From: a bacterium
Lineage (GTDB): Bacteria; CSSED10-310; JAJRTK01
Assembly: GCA_024278345.1 (NCBI GenBank)
Contig: JAJRTK010000438.1
Location: 1 to 18,857, forward strand
DNA length: 18,857 nt
Direction of reading: 5' to 3'
Below are positions 5,544 to 13,504 of this stretch, piece after piece. The notes under the pieces are model-generated. The model had not been told where the DNA came from. It made no database searches and was given only the letters and a program-made list of their open reading frames with translations. Each line of letters opens with the position of its first letter. Position 1 is the stretch's first letter. Both the position numbers and the translations under genes were made by a program.

Positions 5544-8402
5544 ATGTTGGAAAAGAAAATGAAAAACACCGACTGGATTCAACTGCTTTGCGCGTTCTTC
5601 CACGATCCGCCGGACAAGGCCCTAAAAATCCCCGGCCACGTGCGGAGGGGCCTCGACTATTTTTGCGCGGCCTCCCGGCAGGAAATGGGCTACGAGGAGT
5701 TCAAGACGGCGGCGGGACTGGAAGATCAACTGGCCTCCATGGCGGAACGCCTTCCCATGCCCAGCGCCGGATCGAACGGAGAGCGAGCCGTGGGTCCCGA
5801 CAAGGATGGGTGCCTCCTGGCAATCCATCCCCTCTCTGGTGAAAGCCGGCAACTGAAGAGCAGCCGCCTGGAGCCCGGGAAAGTGCGTGCGGTGCTCCAG
5901 GGCCTCACTCAGGGAATCGACGACCCCCACAAACAGTTCCTGACCCTCTGGCGCCTCTTGCCCGGTGCCTTGGAACAAGCGTTCCCCGACTCCCTTCACT
6001 GGCCCGCCGACACTCGCCTGCCGGACCATACGATCTGGAACCACCTGGACATGACCGCGGGACTGGTGGCGGCGAAGCGCATGTCACCGTCGGGGAGCGG
6101 GGCGCTCCTGACCTTCTCCCTGGGCCCCGTCCAGCCGTTTATCGCTGGGGCCCGAACCGTCCGGGATCTCTGGAGCGGCAGCGCCATCCTCTCTTGGCTC
6201 GCCTTCCAAGGACTGATCCCGATCCTGGAAGCGGTGGGTCCGGCAGCCGTCGTCTTCCCGGCCCTCCGGGGCGTGCCGCTGATGGATCTGTGGCTTCGGG
6301 GGGAGATGGGCCTGGATCGCGTTCCCGAACCTTCCCTCATGAAGAGGAAGGCGCCCTGTCTGCCCAACCGGTTCCTGGCTCTGATACCTTTTGGCCGGGA
6401 AGGCGAGCTGGCATGGGATCTAGCCCGCCGCTGCCGGGAATCCGCCCGCAATGCCTGGCTCGATCTTGCGGAGGCGGTGCGAAGAAAGCTGGGACAGGCC
6501 TTCACTCAACGGCAGAGCCCCTTCCGGGAGGGCTGGTCCCGCCGTTGGCGGCACCAGGTGGATTCCTTCTTCGAAATCCGCACGGCCGTTTTGCCCTGGA
6601 GTCAGTTAGATGGGAAGAGCCTTGCCAGGCTCTCGGGATCCCAGTCGTTTTCAGAGGCGTTTCCCGACTCCGGGAAGATCCGGGACCTGGCTGTTCGGAT
6701 CCCGCCGGGCCACCGACCTTTCTACCCGCAGCAGAGCGCGGGGGAATGGCAAGCGCGTGTGGAGCTGGTGTTTCGCTCGCTGGCGTCCCACCGCTCCGTC
6801 CGCCACGTTCCCGTCGGACAGCCGGAGACTCCGGCGCCGCCCAAATGCACTCTCATGGGATCCTGGGAACAGATGGGGCCAGCCATCCTTCGTGAGTCCC
6901 GCGAGTTCTGGGAGGGGCTGGGAGATCCCGAGAATCCTCTCAGGGCCCAAGGCGTGCGTCTGCGGAAAGGGGAACGCCTTTGCGCCATCGCTCTGACGAA
7001 GCGGTTCGCCGCGCCGGTCTATCTGAACCGGATCCTGAGACTGGATCGGACGGCGGTCCGCTTCGACGACACGGCGACCGTCGCCGCGGCCGGCTGGCTA
7101 CGGAAGGCCGGCATCCATCCGGAGCAGTTCTTCGACGAGGGGAGCGGCTGGAGCGGGCAATGGCTTCACTGGCCCACGCAACGGTTCGACCGCGACGAAA
7201 AGCCGGTCCCCCATGAGCTATGGGACCAAATCCTCCATGCCCGGTCTCCCAAGAGCCTGGGGCCTCCTCCCACCTATTATGCCCTTCTCATGATGGACGG
7301 CGATCAGATGGGACAATGGCTTGGAGGGAAGAAAACACCAGCCGTGGGAAAGCTGCTCCACCCGAAACTGCGCCGCTACTTCGCGGAGCTTCCCGGGGCG
7401 GCGGACCTCCTGAAGGCTCGACGCCCGGTGAGTCCTGCCCTCCATGCCGCCATCAGCTCCGCTTTGGTGGGGTTTTCCGCCGAGGTCGTTCCCCGGCGGG
7501 TGGAAGAGTGTCATGGCGAGCTCATCTATTCCGGGGGCGACGACGTTCTTGCGCTACTACCCACCCGGGAGGCGCTGGGTCTGGCTCAAGATCTGCGCCG
7601 AGCCTTTCGCGGCGAGCTGGATGACGGCTCGCCACGGGGGTTCTGCCGCGGTAACGGCGGAGGGGATTTCCTTGCCATGGGGCCCACGGCAGGGATTTCC
7701 GCTGGAATCGTCATCGCCCATTACAAGGATCACCTGGCGGCTGTTCTGGCCGATGGCCGGGCGGCGGAGAAAGAGGCCAAGGAATCGGGACGGGACTGCG
7801 TTTCTATCCGAGTGCGGAAGAGATCTGGCGAGCGCTCTTCCGCATGGTGCTCCTGGGATCTATTGCCAGCCATGATGCGGCTCCTGGAGGCCTTCGAGGC
7901 CGGTGCATCACCCCGATGGCTCTACCGGTTCTCCCGCCACCTGGAGACGCTGAAGGCTTTGCCGGATAAAGCGGCCGCCGCGGAGCTGCGGCGCCAAATC
8001 GCCCGGGCGGACGCCACCACCCGGGAAATCCTGAAGGCATGCGACTTCAGGACTGGCCATGAAGCAGAGGCCCGCGGAGCAGGGGCCGGCCACGGGGCTC
8101 GGTCTGAATACGGAGCAGGGGCCGGCCACGGAGCAGGGACCGGGAATGGGGCTCGGGCTGAATACGGAGCAGGTGGCGGCCAGGGGGCTCGGGCTGAAAG
8201 CGGATCCGCCCACAACGGCGGGAAGGAGCCAGACAAAGAGGCCGAACCCCTCCGGATCGAAGAGTGCCGGGGCATCCCGGCACTCCTGCGACGCCACCAT
8301 CTGGCGTTCGAAAAGGCCCACCGGGACGAGCTCCCGCTGGAGAACTTTTTGGAGCTCTGCCGGGCCACGGCCTTCCTGGCCCGAGGGAGGGACGACCGAT
8401 GA
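5544..8402 (+). CDS. cmr2: Cmr2 (Cas10), type III-B large subunit
   Basis: This is the large subunit of the Cmr complex (952 residues). The N-terminal HD nuclease signature is H20-D21 in FFHDPPDKAL, placed for target-activated single-stranded DNA cleavage. The first Palm-like segment has LLTFSLGPVQPFI and VRDLWSGS; the second has MMDGDQMGQWL (D585, D587) and the catalytic IYSGGDDVLALL (G664-D667), so cyclic oligoadenylate synthesis should be intact. Near the C-terminus, residues 845-886 are a glycine/alanine-rich repeat that looks like an insertion in the small-subunit-like region; unique sequence resumes afterwards. ATG 5544 has no clear ribosome site. ATG 5559 (MKNTDWIQLL) follows GGAAAAG and may be the true start. 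The stop overlaps the next ATG as ATGA. The CARF-HEPN protein downstream is the expected target of its second messenger. Confidence 0.96.
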   Translation: MLEKKMKNTDWIQLLCAFFHDPPDKALKIPGHVRRGLDYFCAASRQEMGYEEFKTAAGLEDQLASMAERLPMPSAGSNGERAVGPDKDGCLLAIHPLSGESRQLKSSRLEPGKVRAVLQGLTQGIDDPHKQFLTLWRLLPGALEQAFPDSLHWPADTRLPDHTIWNHLDMTAGLVAAKRMSPSGSGALLTFSLGPVQPFIAGARTVRDLWSGSAILSWLAFQGLIPILEAVGPAAVVFPALRGVPLMDLWLRGEMGLDRVPEPSLMKRKAPCLPNRFLALIPFGREGELAWDLARRCRESARNAWLDLAEAVRRKLGQAFTQRQSPFREGWSRRWRHQVDSFFEIRTAVLPWSQLDGKSLARLSGSQSFSEAFPDSGKIRDLAVRIPPGHRPFYPQQSAGEWQARVELVFRSLASHRSVRHVPVGQPETPAPPKCTLMGSWEQMGPAILRESREFWEGLGDPENPLRAQGVRLRKGERLCAIALTKRFAAPVYLNRILRLDRTAVRFDDTATVAAAGWLRKAGIHPEQFFDEGSGWSGQWLHWPTQRFDRDEKPVPHELWDQILHARSPKSLGPPPTYYALLMMDGDQMGQWLGGKKTPAVGKLLHPKLRRYFAELPGAADLLKARRPVSPALHAAISSALVGFSAEVVPRRVEECHGELIYSGGDDVLALLPTREALGLAQDLRRAFRGELDDGSPRGFCRGNGGGDFLAMGPTAGISAGIVIAHYKDHLAAVLADGRAAEKEAKESGRDCVSIRVRKRSGERSSAWCSWDLLPAMMRLLEAFEAGASPRWLYRFSRHLETLKALPDKAAAAELRRQIARADATTREILKACDFRTGHEAEARGAGAGHGARSEYGAGAGHGAGTGNGARAEYGAGGGQGARAESGSAHNGGKEPDKEAEPLRIEECRGIPALLRRHHLAFEKAHRDELPLENFLELCRATAFLARGRDDR
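8076..8201 (+). repeat. 36-bp / 18-bp in-frame tandem repeat inside cmr2
   Basis: The units are 8076-8111, a half unit 8112-8129, 8130-8165 and 8166-8201. The full unit encodes GAGAGHGARSEY and variants, built from two related hexapeptides. Unit lengths are multiples of three, so the frame is preserved while copy number can vary. The segment is a low-complexity insertion in the C-terminal part of Cas10. Confidence 0.9.
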
Positions 8403-8470
8403 ACCGAAAGGAGTCGATTATGCGCAATACCGGGGTCTCCGGGCAAACCAGTGGAGGAATCACGGGATGA
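8399..8470 (+). CDS. 23-residue mini-ORF coupled between cmr2 and cmr3
   Basis: The ORF starts at ATG 8399, which overlaps the cmr2 stop as ATGA. GGGAGG lies 8 nt upstream. It encodes MNRKESIMRNTGVSGQTSGG plus ITG and ends at TGA 8468-8470, overlapping the cmr3 ATG (8467) again as ATGA. The layout is that of a translational bridge passing ribosomes from cmr2 to cmr3; the peptide has no recognisable motif. It could be chance, since a start near a stop is common in tight operons. Confidence 0.4.
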   Translation: MNRKESIMRNTGVSGQTSGGITG

Positions 8471-9786
8471 GCCAGCCGATGCGGTTCGATCCGGGCGAGG
8501 CGGGTTTTGGTCCCATCCCGGGGCAGAAGGGGGCGAGTGGCGGCGGACGCGGGGAACTCGCGCCGAAGGCGCGGGTCGGTGCCGCCGGGAGCGGAACGGA
8601 ACAAAAGGAGCGGGAAACCTCCTTGGAGACCCCATCCATCAACGGCCTACACCGGGGAGGGCGGATTGGCCTTTTGCTGAGCCCGCTGGACCTGCTTTTT
8701 TTCCGGGGCGGGTTCACCTTTGGCGAGGGGGCGCACGTGCGGAGCCTGCTCCCCACGCCTCAGACCCTTGCCGGCGCCATACGATCATGGCTTCTTCGTG
8801 AGCTGGGCTTCGACTTCTTGAACCTTCCGCCGCGATTGGAGGCAGGACTCGGGTTCCGGGAGGCACTGGCGTTGGAGGAAGATGCACGAATCCAGGCGGT
8901 GGGGCGGCTCCTGGTCCGAGGGCCCTGGCTGGCAAAAGTTGGGGATGATGGCAGCTACGAGCCTCTGGTTCGAACCCCGGCGACGCTCCAGAGAACCAAG
9001 GAGATGGGCGGGCGTGGCAAGCTCTACCGTTTCGACCCTCTACGACCGGAGGAGCTACCGGGGTGGCATCCTTTTTGCCACGCTCTTTGGCCTCTCTGGG
9101 CACGGCGGGGGGAACCCGGCGAAGCGGCGGGGGGATATCTCCGGCCCGACGGGCTTTCGGCCTTTCTGAAGGGCGGTCTTCCGGAGGCGGGTCATGTGGT
9201 GAAGGAGGGCGATCTGCTGGGCCGCGCCTCGCGGACGGGGATCGGCATGGACCCGGATCGGCGGACCGTGGCCGAGGGGCGGATCTATGTGGCGGAAATG
9301 CTGGCGCTGAAAGAAGGCGTCGCCTTTTACGGGGAGATCGCCGGGGAGACCGGGGATCTGGAGCTGGTGCCGGATTCGGGGGTGGCACGGTTCGGAGGGG
9401 AGGCACGGCAGGTTCGCGTGAGTAGGGTTCCCGCGCACCCGTGGCCGGATTCCGCCTGCCAGGCCCGCCATCCCGAGGCCAAGGGAGGTCGAGCTCTTTT
9501 GGCGCTCCTCACGGCACCGGCAATCTTCAGCGGCGGATGGCAACCCGATGAGGCTCCGGGGGAATTGATCTCCGCGGCCGTGCCGGGGCACGAGGCGGTT
9601 TCCGGGTGGGATCTTGCCCGGCGGGGCCCAAAACCGACGCGCTTTGCCCTGCCTGCTGGAAGCGTTTTCTTTTTTCGCCAAAATGCCGGGACCTTCCCGG
9701 CAAGCCTTCCGGATTCCCTCTGCACGAAGGCAGAGGCCGAGTTGGGCTGGGGCTCAGTAGTTTATGGAGGGTGGAACCATGTCTGA
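8467..9786 (+). CDS. cmr3: Cmr3, Cas5-like subunit of the type III-B complex
   Basis: Cmr3 is the Cas5-family RAMP protein that holds the 5' tag of the crRNA next to Cas10. ATG 8467 follows GGAGG (8453-8457) with 9-nt spacing. The conserved core starts only at about residue 66: LLLSPLDLLFFRGGFTFGEG, then RSLLPTPQTLAGAIRSWLL; the end is ELGWGSVVYGGWNHV, the usual glycine-rich Cmr3 terminus. Total length is 439 residues. The first ~65 residues are a Gly/Ala/Glu-rich extension absent from typical Cmr3 proteins, and bases 8532-8596 within it match a palindromic element found elsewhere in the window. A later start, for example TTG near 8671, would give a normal-length protein. The 3' end overlaps cmr4 by 8 bp. 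Confidence 0.95.
   Translation: MSQPMRFDPGEAGFGPIPGQKGASGGGRGELAPKARVGAAGSGTEQKERETSLETPSINGLHRGGRIGLLLSPLDLLFFRGGFTFGEGAHVRSLLPTPQTLAGAIRSWLLRELGFDFLNLPPRLEAGLGFREALALEEDARIQAVGRLLVRGPWLAKVGDDGSYEPLVRTPATLQRTKEMGGRGKLYRFDPLRPEELPGWHPFCHALWPLWARRGEPGEAAGGYLRPDGLSAFLKGGLPEAGHVVKEGDLLGRASRTGIGMDPDRRTVAEGRIYVAEMLALKEGVAFYGEIAGETGDLELVPDSGVARFGGEARQVRVSRVPAHPWPDSACQARHPEAKGGRALLALLTAPAIFSGGWQPDEAPGELISAAVPGHEAVSGWDLARRGPKPTRFALPAGSVFFFRQNAGTFPASLPDSLCTKAEAELGWGSVVYGGWNHV
8532..8596 (+). repeat. Palindromic repeat element, copy 2, within the cmr3 coding frame
   Basis: Two arms, GGCGAGTGGCGGCGGACG (8532-8549) and GCCGCCGGGAGCGGAA (8581-8596), are exact reverse complements of 13487-13504 and 13464-13479. 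The arms are separated here by 31 nt, including a CGCGCC-GAA-GGCGCG hairpin, against 7 nt in the other copy. The element is translated as part of the unusual Cmr3 N-terminal extension if the annotated start is right. Confidence 0.75.
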
Positions 9787-10747
9787 ACGCGCGCTTCTTT
9801 TCATTCATGCTTTGACGGGGATGCACCCGGGGGCGGGTACTTCGCCGGGAACCATCGACCTCCCGGTTCAGCGGGAGCGGCACACCGGTTGGCCCACCAT
9901 CGCCGCGTCCGGCGTCAAGGGGGTGCTCAGGGATGCCTGCCGCGAACGGGCGGCGGATTCTGAATCGGCGGTGGCGGAAACAGGCCCGGATGCCCCCAGA
10001 AAGGAGCGGAGACGATGGGCCAACGAGTTCCACGAAAGCCTCGTCACCGCCTTCGGCCCTGGACGCGTGGACGAGGCCAGTGCTCATGCCGGCGCCATCG
10101 CCATCACCGACGCCCGAATCCTGGCCTTCCCCGTCCGCTCCGCCAGAGGAGTGTTCGCCTGGATCACCTGCTCGGGGGTCCTGGATCGCTTCGACCGGGA
10201 CCTGGAACTGGCGGGGGCCGAGCTTCCCTGTTATCCGCTGGTGAAGGAAGGGAAAATCGCGGCGCCGCCCAACAGCCCACTTCTTCTGGGGGCCGGAAAC
10301 GAGCGGAGAATTGTCTTGGAGGAACTCGAATTCCTCGGGACGGAAGACGATTCAGAGAAGGTGGCGGACTTCCTGGCCGACGAGACGCTGAGGGATCCGG
10401 GGAGCTCCCTGCGCTTCCGGGAACGCCTCTGCGTCTTGAGCGACGACGATTTCACCTTTTTCGTGCGAAACGCCACGGAGGTGGTTCCGCGAATCGCCTT
10501 GAACTACGAGACGAAGAGCGTGAGAAAGGGCGCTCTCTTCTACCAGGAGTTTCTTCCACCTGAAACCCTCCTTTACTCCTTGGTACTCGCCGGCGGGAGC
10601 CGCCGGGACGGTAAGGAAACCAGCGCATCCGAGATCTTGGACTACCTGGAAAAAAGCCTTCCCGAGCTACTTCAGATCGGCGGCGACGAAACCACGGGGA
10701 AGGGGCTTTGCGCGACTCGCCTCTGGCGCCCGGGAAAGGAGGCATGA
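9779..10747 (+). CDS. cmr4: Cmr4, Cas7-like backbone RNase
   Basis: Cmr4 forms the helical backbone of the complex and cuts target RNA at 6-nt intervals. ATG 9779 is preceded by GGAGGGTGG; ATG 9764 lies further upstream in the same frame but within that ribosome site. The 322-residue product has the family signature HPGAGTSPGTIDLPVQRERH; D27 in IDLPVQRE corresponds to the catalytic aspartate D26 described for Pyrococcus furiosus Cmr4. Further hallmarks are ASGVKGVLRDA, FPVRSARGVFAWITCSGVL, KGALFYQEFLPPET and LQIGGDETTGKGL. All expected key elements are present, so target RNA cleavage should work. It overlaps cmr3 by 8 bp and its stop is 2 bp before the cmr5 start. Confidence 0.97.
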   Translation: MSERALLFIHALTGMHPGAGTSPGTIDLPVQRERHTGWPTIAASGVKGVLRDACRERAADSESAVAETGPDAPRKERRRWANEFHESLVTAFGPGRVDEASAHAGAIAITDARILAFPVRSARGVFAWITCSGVLDRFDRDLELAGAELPCYPLVKEGKIAAPPNSPLLLGAGNERRIVLEELEFLGTEDDSEKVADFLADETLRDPGSSLRFRERLCVLSDDDFTFFVRNATEVVPRIALNYETKSVRKGALFYQEFLPPETLLYSLVLAGGSRRDGKETSASEILDYLEKSLPELLQIGGDETTGKGLCATRLWRPGKEA

Positions 10748-10749
10748 CC

Positions 10750-11148
10750 ATGGCTCCCACACTCCATCAACAAAGGGCTAGGAACGCCTGGGAAGCCATC
10801 GAGAAGATCGACGGCAAACCAGGATTCAAGGAAAGCCAGAAGAAGGACTACGGCAGGGCTGCAAAAAAACTGCCGGTGCGGGCGCTCACCGCCGGACTGG
10901 GCCAGGCGCTGGCCTTCCTTCATGCCAAGGGTCAGGGAAACGCTCCGTTGAAGCTACTCATGAGCGACCTCTCCAAATGGACGCTCTCTCGCTACAAACC
11001 ACCCGCGGGCCATGACACCAACCTGCTGGACGCCATTATTCATGGTGACGGCCAGTTCTTGCGCCTGGTCACCGACGAAGCCCTTGCCTGGCTCCAGTGG
11101 CTCAACCGCTTCGCCGAGGCCAAAGGCTGGACAGCCGAGGAGGAATGA
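10750..11148 (+). CDS. cmr5: Cmr5, small subunit of the type III-B complex
   Basis: Cmr5 is the small alpha-helical subunit that lines the Cmr4 filament along the target RNA. ATG 10750 is 7 nt from GGAGG (10738-10742); an in-frame ATG at 10744 overlaps the cmr4 stop but sits too close to the ribosome site. The 132-residue product shows LPVRALTAGLGQALAFLHAK in its first half and DEALAWLQWLNRFAEA near the end, both typical for Cmr5. The stop at 11146-11148 overlaps one candidate start of the next gene (ATGA) and lies 1 bp before the other. Confidence 0.95.
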   Translation: MAPTLHQQRARNAWEAIEKIDGKPGFKESQKKDYGRAAKKLPVRALTAGLGQALAFLHAKGQGNAPLKLLMSDLSKWTLSRYKPPAGHDTNLLDAIIHGDGQFLRLVTDEALAWLQWLNRFAEAKGWTAEEE

Positions 11149-11149
11149 G

Positions 11150-13357
11150 ATGCCCGGACGACGACCGCCCCAAGGAAGAGACTCCGCCCGTGGACGCCGA
11201 TGGGATGGCGGCCAAAGCCCGGGACGGCAAGGGGCAAGGAGAAGAGGCCCCCCCCGCTTGGCTATTCCTCTCCCTCGCTCCACCGCTGCCCTGATAGAGG
11301 GGGTCAACCCCGGTGAACAGCACCCCGGCCTCCAACTGGACAAGTACCCCCGCCAGCTCTTGAACCCCGAGGAAAACCCGAAAAACGCCGAAGGCTGGCA
11401 GCTCAGCGCCATCGGAAGGGTCTGCGCCGCCAAGGGGCCCGAGGCCCTCTTCCCCGACCTTGCCGGCCGCAGGAAAAGGCTCCTGGAAAGCGTAGGCGGC
11501 CTCTTCGCCCAAGGAGTGACTACGGGACCCCTGACCCTGCACCTCTCCCGGGCCACGGCGCTCGAAAACGTCGGCATCTGCCTCCATCCCATCTATGGTT
11601 TCCCATTCCTGCCCGGCACCGGCCTCAAGGGAATGACCCAGGCGTGGGCCGAAACCGTCTGGCTGCAGTCCCAGCGGGACCGCGCCCAAGGGTGGAGCCG
11701 CATAGGCCGAGTCTTCGGCGTTGCCGACACTCCCCTCTGGAAAGAGCGCCAAAGGCGCGGCGCACGGCACGCACCGCCTGCGGCCGGAGACATCGTCTTC
11801 CACGACGCATGGCCCGCCAGGTGGCCCAAGCTGGAACCGGACATCCTCAACAACCATCACCGCCGGTACTACGACGGGACAGGCAACCAGAACGCGCCGG
11901 GAGACTGGGAGGAGCCTCTTCCCGTCACTTTTCTCCGCGTGGCCTCGGGAAGCAACTTCTCCTTCGCCCTGACTCCCCGAAGGCCCGAAATCCCCGACAC
12001 TCTCCTGGAGCTGGCCGCATCCTGGCTCACCGGCGCTCTTGGCCATCTGGGGGCCGGCGCCAAAACCAACGCCGGATATGGCACGATCCGGGTTCCTTTC
12101 TGGACACACGTCACCAGGAAAAAGGCTGCCCGGCGGGCAACCGAATCCGTGGCCGACGCAACCAACTCCGCGGCCGACACCGCCCATGCGGCCGGAGCCG
12201 ATGCGCCCCGAAGCAAAGCGCCCCACGCCCGCCGCCAGGGCCCGGAAACCCCGGATCAGCCCGAGACACCCCGCACCTTCCGCCTGCCCCGGGGAAGCTC
12301 CCGGGCACTCTTGAAGGCTGCCAATCATCCAACCCACGAAACCACCCTCACCCTGGTGGCTCCCGCATTCCTTGCCGGACCAAGGCAGGGTCAGAAGGAC
12401 TGCGAATTGCGCCCGGCAACCCTCCGAGGCCTCCTCCGCTGGTGGTGGCGCACCCTCCACGCCGGTTTTCTGGAAATCCGGGAACTTCGCCGGTTGGAAG
12501 GCGTCCTTTGGGGCGACACCAGCCAGAGCGGCGCCATCCGCCTTACCCTGGAGGCCCGCGAAGGAAACCCGAAACCGGAACCCTTCGACGCACGAAAAAT
12601 CCTAAGGACCATAGGCTACCGTCAACAGGGGCGGGGAATCCCCGGACTCTCTTACCACGCGTACGGCATGGGCGAAAGGAACCGCCAACGCTTCTTCCTT
12701 CCGCCGGACGCCTGGTGGAATATATGTCTCCAGGCCCGATGCTGCCGCCTTCCCAAGACTTTTGGGGACCGACGAAAAATCGAATCTCAACAGGTATTGG
12801 AACAGGCCACCACAGCCCTTTGGCTCCTTTGCGCCCGTGGAGGCGTAGGCGGCAAGAGCCGGAAGGGTTTCGGATCTCTGGAAGAAGGGGAACCCCGACG
12901 CATCAACCGTCCTTCGGCCATGGAAAACTCCCGGCGATTCCGGGAGACATTGGCTCTTCCCAACCGGTACACGGAAAACCTCGTTCACTCGCCGAGCCTC
13001 CGGTCTAGCCCCGACTTCCCCACCATTGCCGTGAACTGGACCAATCCCTGGAGACTGCTCCACGAAATCGGGGCCGCCACTCAGACCATCGTCAAGGAAC
13101 AGGACAAGCCAGACCGCTATATCTTCGGTATACCGCGAAAGCTCCGGGACACGGCGATTCCGGATTTCTCGCGCTACGCATCTCCGTTCCACTGGCACGT
13201 GGGGCGGCGCGGCGGCAACACCGCGTACGAAGTCACCCTCACACCCTTCCCGACCCCGCACCTGCCCAGAAAAAACACCGGATTCCACGGAAACTACCAG
13301 CTTCTGGATCACGCCGGAGGCGAAATGCTGGGCGAGCTCCGCGAGCGTTCTCCCTGA
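11150..13357 (+). CDS. cmr6-cmr1: Cmr6-Cmr1 fusion protein, two RAMP subunits in one frame
   Basis: A single 735-residue frame contains both subunits that cap the 3' crRNA end of the Cmr complex. Cmr6 part (about 37-315): YGFPFLPGTGLKGMTQAWAE, RIGRVFG, GDIVFHDAWP, NNHHRRYY and GALGHLGAGAKTNAGYG. An Ala/Pro/Arg-rich linker (about 318-394) follows. Cmr1 part (about 395-735): TLTLVAPAFLAG, ELRPATLRGLLRWWWRTL, LEGVLWGDTSQSGAIRLTLE and GGVGGKSRKGFGSL. No other cmr1 is present. ATG 11150 has AGGAGG at ideal 6-nt spacing, but codons 2-36 in this frame are Arg-rich with low GC at third positions. The frame beginning at ATG 11145 (coupled ATGA with cmr5) has normal codon use up to a C8 run at 11248-11255. 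One more C there, or a -1 slip, would join it to the main frame. The N-terminus is therefore uncertain; the rest is solid. Confidence 0.94.
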   Translation: MPGRRPPQGRDSARGRRWDGGQSPGRQGARRRGPPRLAIPLPRSTAALIEGVNPGEQHPGLQLDKYPRQLLNPEENPKNAEGWQLSAIGRVCAAKGPEALFPDLAGRRKRLLESVGGLFAQGVTTGPLTLHLSRATALENVGICLHPIYGFPFLPGTGLKGMTQAWAETVWLQSQRDRAQGWSRIGRVFGVADTPLWKERQRRGARHAPPAAGDIVFHDAWPARWPKLEPDILNNHHRRYYDGTGNQNAPGDWEEPLPVTFLRVASGSNFSFALTPRRPEIPDTLLELAASWLTGALGHLGAGAKTNAGYGTIRVPFWTHVTRKKAARRATESVADATNSAADTAHAAGADAPRSKAPHARRQGPETPDQPETPRTFRLPRGSSRALLKAANHPTHETTLTLVAPAFLAGPRQGQKDCELRPATLRGLLRWWWRTLHAGFLEIRELRRLEGVLWGDTSQSGAIRLTLEAREGNPKPEPFDARKILRTIGYRQQGRGIPGLSYHAYGMGERNRQRFFLPPDAWWNICLQARCCRLPKTFGDRRKIESQQVLEQATTALWLLCARGGVGGKSRKGFGSLEEGEPRRINRPSAMENSRRFRETLALPNRYTENLVHSPSLRSSPDFPTIAVNWTNPWRLLHEIGAATQTIVKEQDKPDRYIFGIPRKLRDTAIPDFSRYASPFHWHVGRRGGNTAYEVTLTPFPTPHLPRKNTGFHGNYQLLDHAGGEMLGELRERSP

Positions 13358-13401
13358 CTTTTCCAAGAACCTCTTCCCACTGGCAAGAATCATGCTCAAC
13401 G

Positions 13402-13455
13402 GCGGTTTCGATCCCCGCGCAGGACACTATTCAAGAAAACCGCTTTCTTTTCTTT
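13402..13455 (+). terminator. Possible terminator after cmr6-cmr1
   Basis: GCGGTTT (13402-13408) pairs with AAACCGC (13437-13443) and is followed directly by TTTCTTTTCTTT. The 28-nt loop is long for a Rho-independent terminator, so the call is weak. Its position 45 bp after the fusion gene would separate the effector operon from the downstream signalling and adaptation genes. Confidence 0.3.
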
Positions 13456-13463
13456 GGGTTGAC

Positions 13464-13504
13464 TTCCGCTCCCGGCGGCGGCAATCCGTCCGCCGCCACT
13501 CGCC
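13464..13504 (-). repeat. Palindromic repeat element, copy 3, between cmr6-cmr1 and cas02710
   Basis: On the minus strand it reads GGCGAGTGGCGGCGGACG, 7 nt, GCCGCCGGGAGCGGAA. The two arms equal those at 8532-8549 and 8581-8596, and the core matches 2171-2192 with one mismatch. It can fold as GGCGGC with GCCGCC. The arrangement resembles REP-type intergenic palindromes. A TTGACT at 13459-13464 just before it has no plausible -10 box, so I do not call a promoter. Confidence 0.75.

Noticed and set aside
5413-5571. Open frame ending ...VVKLERADLVGPLGSLGSLFK just before and into cmr2
   Set aside because: It looks protein-like but has no start codon with a ribosome site, no family I recognise, and it overlaps the cmr2 start.
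11102-12460. Minus-strand open frame of 452 codons
   Set aside because: Antisense shadow of the Cmr6-Cmr1 gene; low-complexity translation and no ribosome site.
13459-13490. Sigma-70-like promoter starting with TTGACT
   Set aside because: No acceptable -10 hexamer lies 16-18 bp downstream; that space is filled by the GC-rich palindromic element.
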